Origin: Oscillospiraceae bacterium
Lineage (GTDB): Bacteria > Bacillota > Clostridia > UMGS1840 > HGM11507
Reading direction: 5' to 3'
NCBI GenBank assembly: GCA_015068665.1
Contig: SVKB01000018.1
Location: 1 to 47,953, forward strand
Length of the DNA: 47,953 nt
The notes under the pieces are model-generated. The model saw only the letters and a list, made by a program, of their open reading frames with translations. It did no database searches and was not told where the DNA came from. This document shows positions 1-7,397 of the stretch, in pieces. Position 1 is the first letter of the stretch. Each line of letters opens with the position of its first letter. The position numbers were made by a program, and so were the translations under genes.

Positions 1-123
1 CTTGACAGTCCTGCTTTTATAGAGAACGACAGAACATATTGTCCGGTAAGATTTATATGCGAAAAGTTGGGGGCTTCTGTTGAATGGAACAACGATACAA
101 GAGAAGTTGTTATAACAAAATAG
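1..123 (+). CDS. C-terminal end of a copper amine oxidase N-terminal-like (stalk) domain protein, partial
   Basis: The reading frame is open from the window edge and ends at TAG 121-123, giving the last 40 residues of a longer protein. The pattern RTYCPVRFICEKLGASVEWN followed by a short strand ending in VVITK is the typical end of the PF07833 'copper amine oxidase N-terminal' domain, which in Clostridia is an extracellular module on surface proteins rather than an enzyme. The same domain type ends the secreted propeller-like protein at 16457-19060. The start and the rest of the protein lie outside the window, so its overall role cannot be told. Confidence 0.75.
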   Translation, partial: LDSPAFIENDRTYCPVRFICEKLGASVEWNNDTREVVITK

Positions 124-338
124 ACAATCTTTTAGGAGCAAAGGGGGACATTTTACTCGTGTCAAGTCAATACAATTTAAAAGATTAGTTTGCCGATAAT
201 AAATATTTACATATCTGGAGCGAGAAAATCCAGTATTCTCGCGGGTTCTAAAGAAAAGTGTTTAAGAAAAATGCAGTGAAAAAATAGGGAAAAATTAGTA
301 GGTCCATATTATGCTTTAGCATAACAAGGTTCTCGGGT

Positions 339-370
339 ACCCAACAAAAATCTATAATTTCGTGTTGGGT
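339..370 (+). repeat. Hairpin 1 of copy A
   Basis: The 8-bp stem ACCCAACA (339-346) pairs with TGTTGGGT (363-370). An inner AAAT/ATTT pairing extends it. It is preceded by ACAAGGTTCTCGGGT and followed by GATGGTTCTTATT, the same frame as the other hairpins of this family. Confidence 0.8.
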
Positions 371-411
371 GATGGTTCTTATTGTAGCGAAGCACAACAA
401 GGTTCTCGGGT

Positions 412-443
412 ACCCAACAGAAAACTGTGATTTCGTGTTGGGT
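412..443 (+). repeat. Hairpin 2 of copy A
   Basis: The same stem ACCCAACA (412-419) pairs with TGTTGGGT (436-443), 73 bases after hairpin 1, and is again framed by ACAAGGTTCTC and GGTTCTTATT. The inner loop differs from hairpin 1 while the outer stem is kept. Confidence 0.8.
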
Positions 444-505
444 GATGGTTCTTATTATTCACTGTTCTCCAGTATTGACACGAACTTTGTTAAAGGAGTG
501 TAGGT

Positions 506-835
506 ATGAAAAAGATTGAAAAAATTGGATATGTTTTTAACATTATACTTACAATTTTATATATTCCTATTTCGCTTTTTAGTTTTTTATTAGGAATGTT
601 ATCAGAGACAGTGATGGACACTACAAGTCAGATGCTGATACGCTTAATTCATATTTCATCTTGTGTTGCGATGATAGTTCCGGTGCTTTGCTTTATTGGT
701 ATATTATTTTCTATAAGATGTAGAAAAAAGGGGTATATTATTTGGTCTTTTGTACTTCAGTTTGCTCCTTTAGTAATTTTTTGTTTGAATTTTATTTTGA
801 TATACATAATAGATATTGCGCTGACAAAATTATAA
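506..835 (+). CDS. Small multi-pass membrane protein, unknown function
   Basis: This 109-residue protein is almost entirely hydrophobic. About three membrane segments can be drawn (residues 8-32, 45-70 and 78-104), with a short basic turn RCRKKG near residue 72. The start ATG is well placed behind AAAGGAG. I do not recognise the family. It lies alone between repeat copies A and B, with B beginning about 50 bases after its stop, so it looks like a passenger in an accessory stretch rather than part of an operon. Its base use is more AT-rich than that of the housekeeping genes further on. Confidence 0.6.
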   Translation: MKKIEKIGYVFNIILTILYIPISLFSFLLGMLSETVMDTTSQMLIRLIHISSCVAMIVPVLCFIGILFSIRCRKKGYIIWSFVLQFAPLVIFCLNFILIYIIDIALTKL

Positions 836-1073
836 TTTTGATTTTTAAAGGCAAGGAGCTGGCTCTATTATCATGGTATAGAGTTGCTCGTGTCAAGTCT
901 ATACAATTTAAAACATTAGTTTGCCGATTTATAATATTTACATATACTATCGGATGCGAGAAAATCCCGTATTCTCGCGGGTTCTAAGGAAAAGTGTTAA
1001 AGGAAAAACAGTTAAAAAATAGGAAAAAGTTAGTAGGTCCATATTATGCTTTAGCATAACAAGGTTCTCGGGT

Positions 1074-1105
1074 ACCCAACAGAAATCTTTGATTTCGTGT
1101 TGGGT
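1074..1105 (+). repeat. Hairpin 1 of copy B
   Basis: The stem ACCCAACA (1074-1081) pairs with TGTTGGGT (1098-1105). An inner GAAATC/GATTTC pairing closes on a TTT loop, and one G is bulged on the 3' side. The outer stem is the same as in copy A. Confidence 0.82.
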
Positions 1106-1137
1106 GATGGTTCTTATTACGGAGTAACAAGGTTCTC

Positions 1138-1172
1138 CGAAACATAGAAATCTATGATTTCGTTATGTTTCG
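1138..1172 (+). repeat. Hairpin 2 of copy B, with exchanged stem
   Basis: The outer stem CGAAACATA (1138-1146) pairs with TATGTTTCG (1164-1172), and the inner GAAATC/GATTTC pairing is kept. The flanking ACAAGGTTCTC and GGTTCTTATTATTCACTG are the same as at the other hairpins, yet both arms of the outer stem differ together, so pairing is preserved while sequence is not. Confidence 0.82.
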
Positions 1173-1254
1173 TGAGGTTCTTATTATTCACTGTTCTCCT
1201 GACTTGACAAGAGTAAGAATTGTGTCAAAAGATAACGAGAAAGAGGTGTAGATA

Positions 1255-1815
1255 TTGATTTTTGAAATTAATCAGATAGTAGTGGATATTGATGTTGAAG
1301 CTACCAGAAGCTATTATACACAGGTAGATAGGTTAAACGATTGTTCCTGTTCGGGATGTGTAAATTATAGACAGTATACTAAAGAGTGCAATAATAAAAT
1401 TAAAGATTTTTTCTCTGGTATTGGCATTGATGATATGAATTTTATTACAGAAATAACCCCTTTGGATGTTACTTGTGATGCATACGAACAAGATCATTGT
1501 ATAGATTATATGGGATTTTATCATATCAAAGGAGAAATAATCGAAAACAAACAATCACCGTTAAGTCAGCAAGAATGTATTATACAAGATAACTGGGAAA
1601 AAATAGATGAGAATTTTTATGTAACAATACATAATGAAATATCTTTTTTGCCTGATGGATTTCCGACACCATGTTTACAGTTAGGGATATTTGCACACTT
1701 TCCTTGGGTAATTGAAGAAGAAAATACATATATTTTTAGTACTAAGAATAAAAGCAAAAAGTTTGGCATAATCACTAAACTTAAAAATATATTTTTGGGA
1801 ATTTCAAAGAAATAA
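1255..1815 (+). CDS. Hypothetical protein with N-terminal cysteine cluster
   Basis: This 186-residue soluble protein starts at TTG 1255, placed 7 bases after AGAGGTG. No ATG near the 5' end fits as well. Near the N-terminus is a cysteine group, C30-x-C32-xx-C35 followed by NYRQY, with further Cys at 45, 75 and 82, which could bind zinc. The last 20 residues are lysine-rich. I do not recognise the family with certainty. Small cysteine-bearing proteins of this sort occur as lone accessory genes, sometimes as immunity proteins, but nothing here proves that. It sits between repeat copies B and C, and copy C begins 17 bases after its stop. Confidence 0.55.
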   Translation: MIFEINQIVVDIDVEATRSYYTQVDRLNDCSCSGCVNYRQYTKECNNKIKDFFSGIGIDDMNFITEITPLDVTCDAYEQDHCIDYMGFYHIKGEIIENKQSPLSQQECIIQDNWEKIDENFYVTIHNEISFLPDGFPTPCLQLGIFAHFPWVIEEENTYIFSTKNKSKKFGIITKLKNIFLGISKK

Positions 1816-1831
1816 AATATATTGAATTTAA

Positions 1832-1975
1832 CTTGTGTCAAGTCCATACAATTTAAAAGATTAGTTTGCCGATTTTGATATTTACATATACTATCGGGAG
1901 CGAGAAAATCCAGTATTCTCGCAGGTTCTAATGAAAAAAGATACAAAAAAACAAAAAAGGAAAAACTTGCTTAGA
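1832..1975 (+). mobile_element. MITE-like repeat, copy C, truncated
   Basis: The left end CTTGTGTCAAGTCCATAC and the following ~100 bases match copies A and B, including the GCGAGAA/TTCTCGC hairpin near 1900-1922. Similarity fades after about 1930-1975. The small hairpin, both large hairpins and the right inverted end are missing. The deletion lies directly upstream of the broken gene at 2062-2408, and the rest of this gap (1976-2061) holds nothing I can identify. Confidence 0.6.
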
Positions 1976-2061
1976 ACTTGTAATTCGTGGTATATAGGCT
2001 TTGAATCTCTAAACCTTATGTGTCTCAATGAATAAAAAATACACGAAGGAGTATGTGAATT

Positions 2062-2408
2062 ATGGATATTAATATGTTTTACTCAAATTCTGATGAAAAC
2101 CCACTTGATAATATTGTTTCAGACGAAGGCTTTTGCGGAATATTTCGTACAATTGGAAAAAGGATTCCTTATATATTCATAGGGAAGAGGCTTTTTTAAA
2201 ACACTACGGTGAAATATTTACGGAAGGGGTTTATAATAATCTTAAGACCGGACCTGTGGATATTTGCGGAATAAATTACTATTCTCCCGAAACGGTAAAT
2301 AAAATTATCAGTAAAATAAATACGATTAAGCCCGTGGATTATAACATGTTATTAAAATGGCTGGAAGCTACCGCAGAATATAACGGTATTTATATTTTAG
2401 GAATTTAA
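2062..2408 (+). pseudogene. Broken gene: SGNH-hydrolase-like N-terminus joined out of frame to an unrelated C-terminus
   Basis: An ATG at 2062 behind GAAGGAG opens a 45-residue frame ending at 2199. Its text FYSNSDENPLDNIV followed by GFCGIFRTIG resembles, from memory, the start of clostridial SGNH/GDSL hydrolases, just before where their catalytic GDS block should come. That block is absent. From about 2150 the +1 frame carries coding-like sequence to 2408, including DICGINYYSPE and ending KWLEATAEYNGIYILGI, which looks like the C-terminal half of another small protein. The second frame has stops immediately before 2112 and no ribosome binding site. I read this as a deletion junction between two genes. 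The identification of the first part is by recollection, not by a search. Confidence 0.5.
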
Positions 2409-2409
2409 G

Positions 2410-2447
2410 GGGATGTAAATAAATTACCCGTAATTTATTTACATCCC
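2410..2447. terminator. Hairpin between convergent genes
   Basis: A perfect 17-bp stem GGGATGTAAATAAATTA pairs with its complement around the loop CCCG. It lies between the convergent ends of the broken gene and the DUF4153 gene and could stop transcription from either side, although no uninterrupted T-tract follows immediately. Confidence 0.65.
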
Positions 2448-2532
2448 TATCGTACTTTTTAAGGTGTTATCTTTGCCTAAGTATTTATATATCTGACTTT
2501 TTGCGGTCCGGACTTTTTATACAACTCCTTTG

Positions 2533-4137
2533 TTATTCTTTTAATAATACATAGCCGTTATAATGGCAATAGGTAATCTCTTCATTGTCCATTGTGAAAC
2601 TGAAATTGTTAAAATACAATGCCGTATTTTCATCAACCTTATAAATATCTGTTTGGGTGCCTTCAACTCCGTATTCCGAATACAGCTTCAATGCTATCTG
2701 CTTTAAGTCAATGCTGTGTTCCTTGCCGTTATGTTCAAAATTAATAGCCATATCATCATTGTAAACCTTAAGCATGGCATCGTAATCCGATATATCTATG
2801 CTTTTTTTAGAATAGAAGTTACAGTGAAAAACATTATTGTTGCTATCATTATATTTTTTTGTAAAGCCGAATATTTCGGGGATAGTTTGTTTTGGATTAG
2901 TTATAAACTCAGGTATTTTTTTCGCATCGTACTTAAGATATTCAAAAGCGCTTATAATTTTTTCTGCATCCTTGTCATCAATATCGGATTTCGGAATAAC
3001 CTTGCCGTCTGTTAGCATACCGTTTCTTTCAAGGACTGTTTTTAAAATATTGGTTTGACTGGCAATGGGCATATCAATTACGTTAAAGGGAGTAACTGTA
3101 ACAATTAGCGCTATGATTCCGGAAATAAGTGCTATTTTTTCAAGATGCTTCGGAATAACAACCGAGCCTGCAATGAAAAGAATGCTAATAACTATTAAAA
3201 CAAGCGAAACTGTTCTCGGTGTTGTAAGCCCGTAGGCATTTATTCTTTCGAAAACTGCAATTGCCTGCATTATAAGAACCGGAATAAGGAAATAACCTCC
3301 GTATTTTACAAAAAGTCTTGCAATTTTTTCTTTATATTGCATTACGCTAAGAAGGAAGAATATGAAAAAAAGTGATGCAAAGGAGGCAAACCAGTTAATC
3401 TCACCTACAGGCATGTTCCAGGTTATAACAATCTTTGCAAGATATAAAAGCAGGATGGCTATAAGCAGTATATAAAGGGGCAATCCTGCAAATAAAACAA
3501 AGGTACGGAAAATTTTTGATTGGGGAATTGGAATATCCTTCTTTGGTATAAAGGATAAAAATATGTTTATAAATCCGATTACCCATACAAAAAGATTAAC
3601 AATAAGATAAACCTTGTGAAAGTTACTCCAGGAAAATATAAGAGACTGAAATGCTGCAATACAGGTGGAAAGCCCTCCTGAAAGCACACTGCAAACCGCA
3701 CCTGAAAATACCCAGGAGGTTACAATTTTCGGGAAAATAAGATCCCGTTCTTTTCCTCTCATAAGAATAAAGAAAATAAAGCATATAAGGGCAATCATAA
3801 TACCGGTATATGCCATATATGTATATAAAGATTCATAGAATCCCTCAGTCAGGAAAAATGCAGCTATACCGCACAGGGCACAAAGCGTATACTGTATTAA
3901 CGGTTTAAGCTTATCGGTTATATATTCGTTAAGAGTTTTAAGTAATACAGATAATACCGCCGTAAGTGCAAAGCCAAGACATAAGGGCACGATTATTTCA
4001 TCCCGATTAGTTTCAAAGATTATCTCAAAGGATACAGTGAAAAAGAACAGTAGCGTTGAAATAAATGCAATTATAAATCTTGATACACCTTCCTTGACAT
4101 TTAGATAAAAATTGCTGAAAAATTCTCTGAATTTCAT
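2533..4137 (-). CDS. DUF4153-type polytopic membrane protein
   Basis: This 534-residue protein has about eleven or twelve hydrophobic segments over residues 20-370, then a soluble C-terminal domain of roughly 160 residues. The stretch RINAYGLTTPR after the eighth or ninth segment and the later TVTPFNVIDMPIASQ are hallmarks of the DUF4153 (PF13687) family of unknown function, which is common in Firmicutes. The ATG is preceded on the minus strand by AGGAAGG. It is the last gene of a three-gene minus-strand operon, 34 bases after the second isomerase gene. Nothing in the sequence ties it functionally to the isomerases. The family call is fairly secure; the role is unknown. Confidence 0.8.
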   Translation of the reverse strand: MKFREFFSNFYLNVKEGVSRFIIAFISTLLFFFTVSFEIIFETNRDEIIVPLCLGFALTAVLSVLLKTLNEYITDKLKPLIQYTLCALCGIAAFFLTEGFYESLYTYMAYTGIMIALICFIFFILMRGKERDLIFPKIVTSWVFSGAVCSVLSGGLSTCIAAFQSLIFSWSNFHKVYLIVNLFVWVIGFINIFLSFIPKKDIPIPQSKIFRTFVLFAGLPLYILLIAILLLYLAKIVITWNMPVGEINWFASFASLFFIFFLLSVMQYKEKIARLFVKYGGYFLIPVLIMQAIAVFERINAYGLTTPRTVSLVLIVISILFIAGSVVIPKHLEKIALISGIIALIVTVTPFNVIDMPIASQTNILKTVLERNGMLTDGKVIPKSDIDDKDAEKIISAFEYLKYDAKKIPEFITNPKQTIPEIFGFTKKYNDSNNNVFHCNFYSKKSIDISDYDAMLKVYNDDMAINFEHNGKEHSIDLKQIALKLYSEYGVEGTQTDIYKVDENTALYFNNFSFTMDNEEITYCHYNGYVLLKE

Positions 4138-4171
4138 ATTTTAAACCTTCCTATCTTTATTATCCTTCTGA

Positions 4172-5020
4172 TCAGATTTCTTCAATTATCTTCATAAGAC
4201 TGTTATAAGCTAAAGTGAACTTTTGGGGAGTGCTTTTTTCGAGCTTTTCCATTTTATCGTCTATCTCCAGATTGTTTATACCCACAAAACTTCCAAGATG
4301 TGGTTCAAGGCTTAAAAATCCGTTGTATCCGCTTTCTTTTAAAGCAGACAGTAATTCTTTTATTTTGCCTTTTCCCATTCCTGCAGGTACAATATTTTTA
4401 TTTTCATCTGAATCCTTTATATGTATGTATTGAATAAATGGCTTTAAAAGATTATATGCATAAGGGTAGGTTTCCTCATCGCACTGAATAAAATTAGCAG
4501 GATCGAAAACACTTCTTAAATTCGGTGAATCTATTTCCGTCAGAAGCTCAAAACATCTTTTTGCTGTATCTCCGTAAATATCCTTCTCATTTTCGTGAAG
4601 AAGAATAACACCCTTGCTTTCAGCATATTTTACAAATTCCTTCATTCTTCTTATAACCTCATCCTTGTGCATTTCGGGAGCATCTCCTTCAGGTATAAAG
4701 AAGCTGAATATTCTTATGTACTTACAGTTTAATTCCTCTGCAATTTGAACAACTCTTTTAAATAACTCAAAATGCGGTTCAAATGGCTCAGTGACTAAAA
4801 TCTTTCCGATAGGGGAGCCGATTGACGATGCCTTGATTTTAAAGCTCGCCATTTTTTCTTTTAAAAGGGCAAGCTCGGAATCATTTATTTCGGAAATGTT
4901 TTTACCGTCAATACCTCTTGGCTCAAAATAGGAAATCCCCAGACTGCTAATATGCTCAAACTGAACGCTTACCGAGCTGTCTATTTCATCGGAAAATCCC
5001 GAAATAATAAAGCTGTTCAT
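4172..5020 (-). CDS. Sugar phosphate isomerase/epimerase-like TIM-barrel protein
   Basis: This 282-residue protein belongs to the xylose-isomerase-like (AP endonuclease 2) TIM-barrel superfamily. The expected metal-ligand positions are visible at the ends of strands: HENEKD, FDPANF, YIHIKD and SLEPH. I chose the ATG at 5020 because AAAGGGG lies 10 bases ahead of it. A GTG at 5041 would add seven residues and overlap the upstream gene. It follows the upstream isomerase-like gene by a single base, so the two are translated together and probably act in one pathway. The substrate cannot be read from the sequence; relatives act on keto-sugars, tagatose/fructose-type sugars or inosose. Confidence 0.85.
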   Translation of the reverse strand: MNSFIISGFSDEIDSSVSVQFEHISSLGISYFEPRGIDGKNISEINDSELALLKEKMASFKIKASSIGSPIGKILVTEPFEPHFELFKRVVQIAEELNCKYIRIFSFFIPEGDAPEMHKDEVIRRMKEFVKYAESKGVILLHENEKDIYGDTAKRCFELLTEIDSPNLRSVFDPANFIQCDEETYPYAYNLLKPFIQYIHIKDSDENKNIVPAGMGKGKIKELLSALKESGYNGFLSLEPHLGSFVGINNLEIDDKMEKLEKSTPQKFTLAYNSLMKIIEEI

Positions 5021-5021
5021 T

Positions 5022-5777
5022 TTAATTAAACCCCTTTTCACTTAAGAAATCATAGCTTTTTTTAAGGCACAGGAAGGGATCCTCCTCGCATATATCCTGT
5101 TCTACAAGTGCATACTTAACTCCGGCATCCTCGCAGGCAAGGTTGATTTTATCCCAGTCAAGATTACCTGAACCTACAGGTGCCATTTTAACCTCTTTGG
5201 CATCTGCCATTGCAAGATCCTTGTAATGAACACAAATCGTACGTTCTCCAAGTTTTCTTATATAGTCGGCAGGATTGATTCCGGCATAGGCTAACCAATA
5301 TGTGTCAACAATGAAGCTGAATTTTCCGTATTCAATAAGATAATCCATCATGAATCTTCCGTTGTACTTTATAAATTCAAAGGAATGATTATGGTAGGTT
5401 AGTACAAGCCCTTCTTTTTTTAGCTTACCATGAATTCCGTTCATTATTTCAATAAACTCCATGATTTTTTCTTCACAGCGAAATTCAGGAGGCATACCTC
5501 CAAGACCTGCAATTTTACATCCCAATGCTTTATGGTATGCTATTTCTTCATCAAGCTTATTTATATAGTTATCAAGAGGACGGTGTGTGCAGGTTATTTC
5601 AAGTCCGAATTCATCACATACCCTTCTGATGTAAGGGGCATCACTTATTCCCACACCGGATGCCTGAACCTGTTTATAACCGATTTCGCTTATTTTCTTC
5701 ATGCTTTTATAAAAATCCTCGTTTGTTTTTAAAAAATCTCTTGCGGTATACAGCTGAGCTCCGATTCTTTTATCCAT
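5022..5777 (-). CDS. Sugar phosphate isomerase/epimerase-like TIM-barrel protein
   Basis: This 251-residue protein is of the same superfamily as its downstream neighbour but clearly diverged from it. Active-site-type motifs are YHNHSFEF near residue 135, IVDTYWLAYAG, CVHYKD and ALVEQD. The ATG has AAAGGAG at the right distance. It is the first gene of the minus-strand operon 5777-2533 and is transcribed away from the Dabb gene. Two adjacent but dissimilar isomerase-like genes usually mean successive steps in breakdown of an uncommon sugar or polyol. No dehydrogenase, kinase or transporter lies next to them to name the substrate. Confidence 0.85.
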   Translation of the reverse strand: MDKRIGAQLYTARDFLKTNEDFYKSMKKISEIGYKQVQASGVGISDAPYIRRVCDEFGLEITCTHRPLDNYINKLDEEIAYHKALGCKIAGLGGMPPEFRCEEKIMEFIEIMNGIHGKLKKEGLVLTYHNHSFEFIKYNGRFMMDYLIEYGKFSFIVDTYWLAYAGINPADYIRKLGERTICVHYKDLAMADAKEVKMAPVGSGNLDWDKINLACEDAGVKYALVEQDICEEDPFLCLKKSYDFLSEKGFN

Positions 5778-5795
5778 AATAAATCTCCTTTTGTA

Positions 5796-5824
5796 TTGAC
5801 TTTAAAACAATTATACAATAAAAT
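5796..5824 (+). promoter_or_regulatory. Predicted sigma-A promoter for the Dabb gene
   Basis: TTGACT (5796-5801) and TAAAAT (5819-5824) are separated by 17 bases, about 40 bases ahead of the GTG start at 5866. It overlaps the -10 of the divergent operon promoter. Confidence 0.6.
5810..5815 (-). promoter_or_regulatory. Predicted -10 element of the isomerase operon
   Basis: On the minus strand TATAAT lies 33 bases before the ATG at 5777. A -35 element is weak (TGGATT at 17 bases). This -10 sits inside the spacer of the plus-strand promoter. Confidence 0.4.
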
Positions 5825-5865
5825 AAATAAAAAATCCAGTATTTAAAATAAAAGGAGTGATTTTT

Positions 5866-6159
5866 GTGGTTAAACACATTATCTTATGGAAGCTTAAAGA
5901 GGAGTTTAATACCCCTGAAATAAAGCAGGGAATTAAAAACGGTCTGGAAGGACTGAAGGGGACTGTTCCCGGACTTATTGAAATTGAAGTAAAAAGCTCA
6001 AATCTGGAATCATCCAATGTAGATGTAATGCTTTATTCGGTTTTTGAAAGTGAGGAGGCTCTGAAAGGGTATTCGGTGCATCCTGAGCATGTAAGAGTAG
6101 CAGATACCTTTGTAAGACCGTATACCGAAAAAAGAAGTTGTATAGATTTTAAAGAATAA
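5866..6159 (+). CDS. Dabb-family (stress-responsive A/B barrel) protein
   Basis: This 97-residue protein shows the dimeric alpha/beta-barrel pattern of the Dabb family (PF07876): the opening VKHIILWKLKEE, a central strand with VMLYSVFESEEALKGY, and HPEHVRVADTFVRPY. The GTG at 5866 is chosen because AGGAG lies 8 bases ahead of it; the GTG at 5857 overlaps that site. Members are small cytoplasmic proteins, some of them enzymes, most with unknown function. It is divergent from the isomerase operon and about 95 bases ahead of nagA, which has its own promoter. Confidence 0.85.
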   Translation: MVKHIILWKLKEEFNTPEIKQGIKNGLEGLKGTVPGLIEIEVKSSNLESSNVDVMLYSVFESEEALKGYSVHPEHVRVADTFVRPYTEKRSCIDFKE

Positions 6160-6172
6160 TTCTTATAAACTA

Positions 6173-6201
6173 TTGCATATATCGAAAAAATATGTTATAA
6201 T
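6173..6201 (+). promoter_or_regulatory. Predicted promoter of nagA
   Basis: TTGCAT (6173-6178), a 17-base spacer rich in A and TATAAT (6196-6201) precede nagA. The spacer shares the GAAAAAAT block with the promoter at 24308-24336. Confidence 0.6.
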
Positions 6202-6254
6202 TAATTAAAACTTAATTAAATTATTTAATAAAGTATTATAGAAGGAGGAATATT

Positions 6255-7397
6255 ATGAAAGCAATTGTAAACGGTAAGATTGTTCTTAAGGACAGAATTC
6301 TTGAAAACTATGCAGTTTTATATTCTGATGTTATTGAAGGAATTCTTCCCTGTGAAAAGCTTCCTGAAGGATGTGAAACAATTGATGCAAACGGGGGATA
6401 TGTTACTCCCGGTTTTATTGATCTTCATATTCACGGATATCTTGGTAAGGATGTATGTGACGGTGAGGAAGAAAGCATCAGAACCATTTCTGAAGGAATT
6501 ATTAAAAACGGCGTTACCGCATACCTTCCTACAACTATGACTGTTGATATGAAGGTTATTAAAAAATCTCTTGAGGTTTTAAGAAGCTTAAAGGAAGAGA
6601 GTAAAACCTGGCAGGGAAGTGAAATTTTGGGCGCACATGCGGAAGGTCCGTTTATCAGCGAATCAAAAAAAGGTGCTCAGGATGCCGTATTTATTTCAAA
6701 GCCTGATGCGGAGTTTGTTAAAGAATATTCTGATATTATAAAAATCATTTCTCTTGCTCCCGAGGAAGATACTGAGGGCTTTGATGCAATAAGAGAAATC
6801 AGTAAGGAAACCGATGTTTTGATGTCTTTGGGACATACCTCTGCCGACTATGAAACTGCGATGGAAAGCATTGCAAACGGCGTAGGTCATGCTACTCATC
6901 TTTTTAATGCAATGACTGCTCTTGCTCATCGTGCTCCGGGAGTGGTAACTGCTGCTCTTAATTCCGATATAACATGTGAGCTTATCGTTGATGCATTCCA
7001 TGTTTCTTCGGCTTTATATGACCTGGTATATAACATGAAGGGCAGAAAGCTTTGCTTTATTACTGACTGTCTTCCTGCCGGCGGTTTGCCTTTTGGCGAA
7101 TATACACTTGGCGGAAGAAAGATTGTATACAAAGATGTTGTTTGCCGTCTTGAGGACGGAACTGTTGCAGGCAGTGTTCTTAAGCTTAACAAGGGAGTTT
7201 GGAATGTATATACCAATTCAGCAATCCCTCTTTGGGAATGTGTTAACTGTGCATCCTTAAACCCTGCTAACGCAATTGGCGTGGGTGACAAAAAAGGCTC
7301 TATTGAGGTTGGCAAGGATGCCGATTTAGTAATTCTTGATAATGAATTTAATGTATTAAAAACTATTAAAAAGGGAGATGTAAAATATGAATCTTAA
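6255..7397 (+). CDS. nagA: N-acetylglucosamine-6-phosphate deacetylase
   Basis: The 380-residue product would convert GlcNAc-6-phosphate to glucosamine-6-phosphate and acetate in the cytoplasm. All amidohydrolase landmarks of NagA are present: DLHIH (H58, H60), AHAEGPF with metal ligand E130, GHTSADYE with H194, GHATHLFNAM with H212 and H215, and ITDCLPAGG with the catalytic D271. The length is normal for the family. The ATG follows GAAGGAGG. The next gene, a ROK kinase, overlaps its end by 11 bases, so both are translated as a pair. No nagB deaminase is in the window. The GH20 gene at 24745 could supply the substrate. Confidence 0.95.
   Translation: MKAIVNGKIVLKDRILENYAVLYSDVIEGILPCEKLPEGCETIDANGGYVTPGFIDLHIHGYLGKDVCDGEEESIRTISEGIIKNGVTAYLPTTMTVDMKVIKKSLEVLRSLKEESKTWQGSEILGAHAEGPFISESKKGAQDAVFISKPDAEFVKEYSDIIKIISLAPEEDTEGFDAIREISKETDVLMSLGHTSADYETAMESIANGVGHATHLFNAMTALAHRAPGVVTAALNSDITCELIVDAFHVSSALYDLVYNMKGRKLCFITDCLPAGGLPFGEYTLGGRKIVYKDVVCRLEDGTVAGSVLKLNKGVWNVYTNSAIPLWECVNCASLNPANAIGVGDKKGSIEVGKDADLVILDNEFNVLKTIKKGDVKYES

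Larger units (their letters stand above)
156..483 (+). mobile_element. MITE-like repeat, copy A (about 327 bp)
   Basis: This non-coding block begins 33 bases after the stop of the upstream gene. It is closely similar in order and sequence to copy B (887-1213) and, at its left part, to copy C (1832 on). The left end CTCGTGTCAAGTCAATAC has an imperfect inverted partner GTATTGACACGA at 472-483. Inside, in order, are a hairpin GCGAGAA/TTCTCGC, a small hairpin TATGCT/AGCATA and two copies of a longer hairpin with ACCCAACA/TGTTGGGT stems, each framed by GGTTCT motifs. No coding frame is convincing. It fills nearly all of the gap between genes at 124-505. The family name is unknown to me; a non-autonomous transposable repeat is the simplest reading. 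Confidence 0.65.
887..1213 (+). mobile_element. MITE-like repeat, copy B (327 bp)
   Basis: This is a second complete copy of the element at 156-483. The left end CTCGTGTCAAGTC has an almost exact inverted partner GACTTGACAAGAG at 1201-1213, one mismatch in 13, which sets the boundaries. The internal order is identical: GCGAGAA/TTCTCGC hairpin, TATGCT/AGCATA hairpin, then two large hairpins. The second large hairpin has a completely different stem from the others (see 1138-1172). The element fills most of the gap at 836-1254. No direct target duplication was obvious. Confidence 0.68.

Noticed and set aside
300..470. Repeated hairpins considered as a CRISPR array or a tandem rRNA/tRNA-like region
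   Set aside because: Only two copies per element, spacing is not regular beyond the pair, the repeats themselves are long hairpins with conserved flanks, and no cas genes or RNA-gene signatures are present.
156..1975. True integron attC sites
   Set aside because: No integrase, no GTTRRRY core site, and the inverted ends fit a transposable repeat better; kept only as a cassette-like arrangement.
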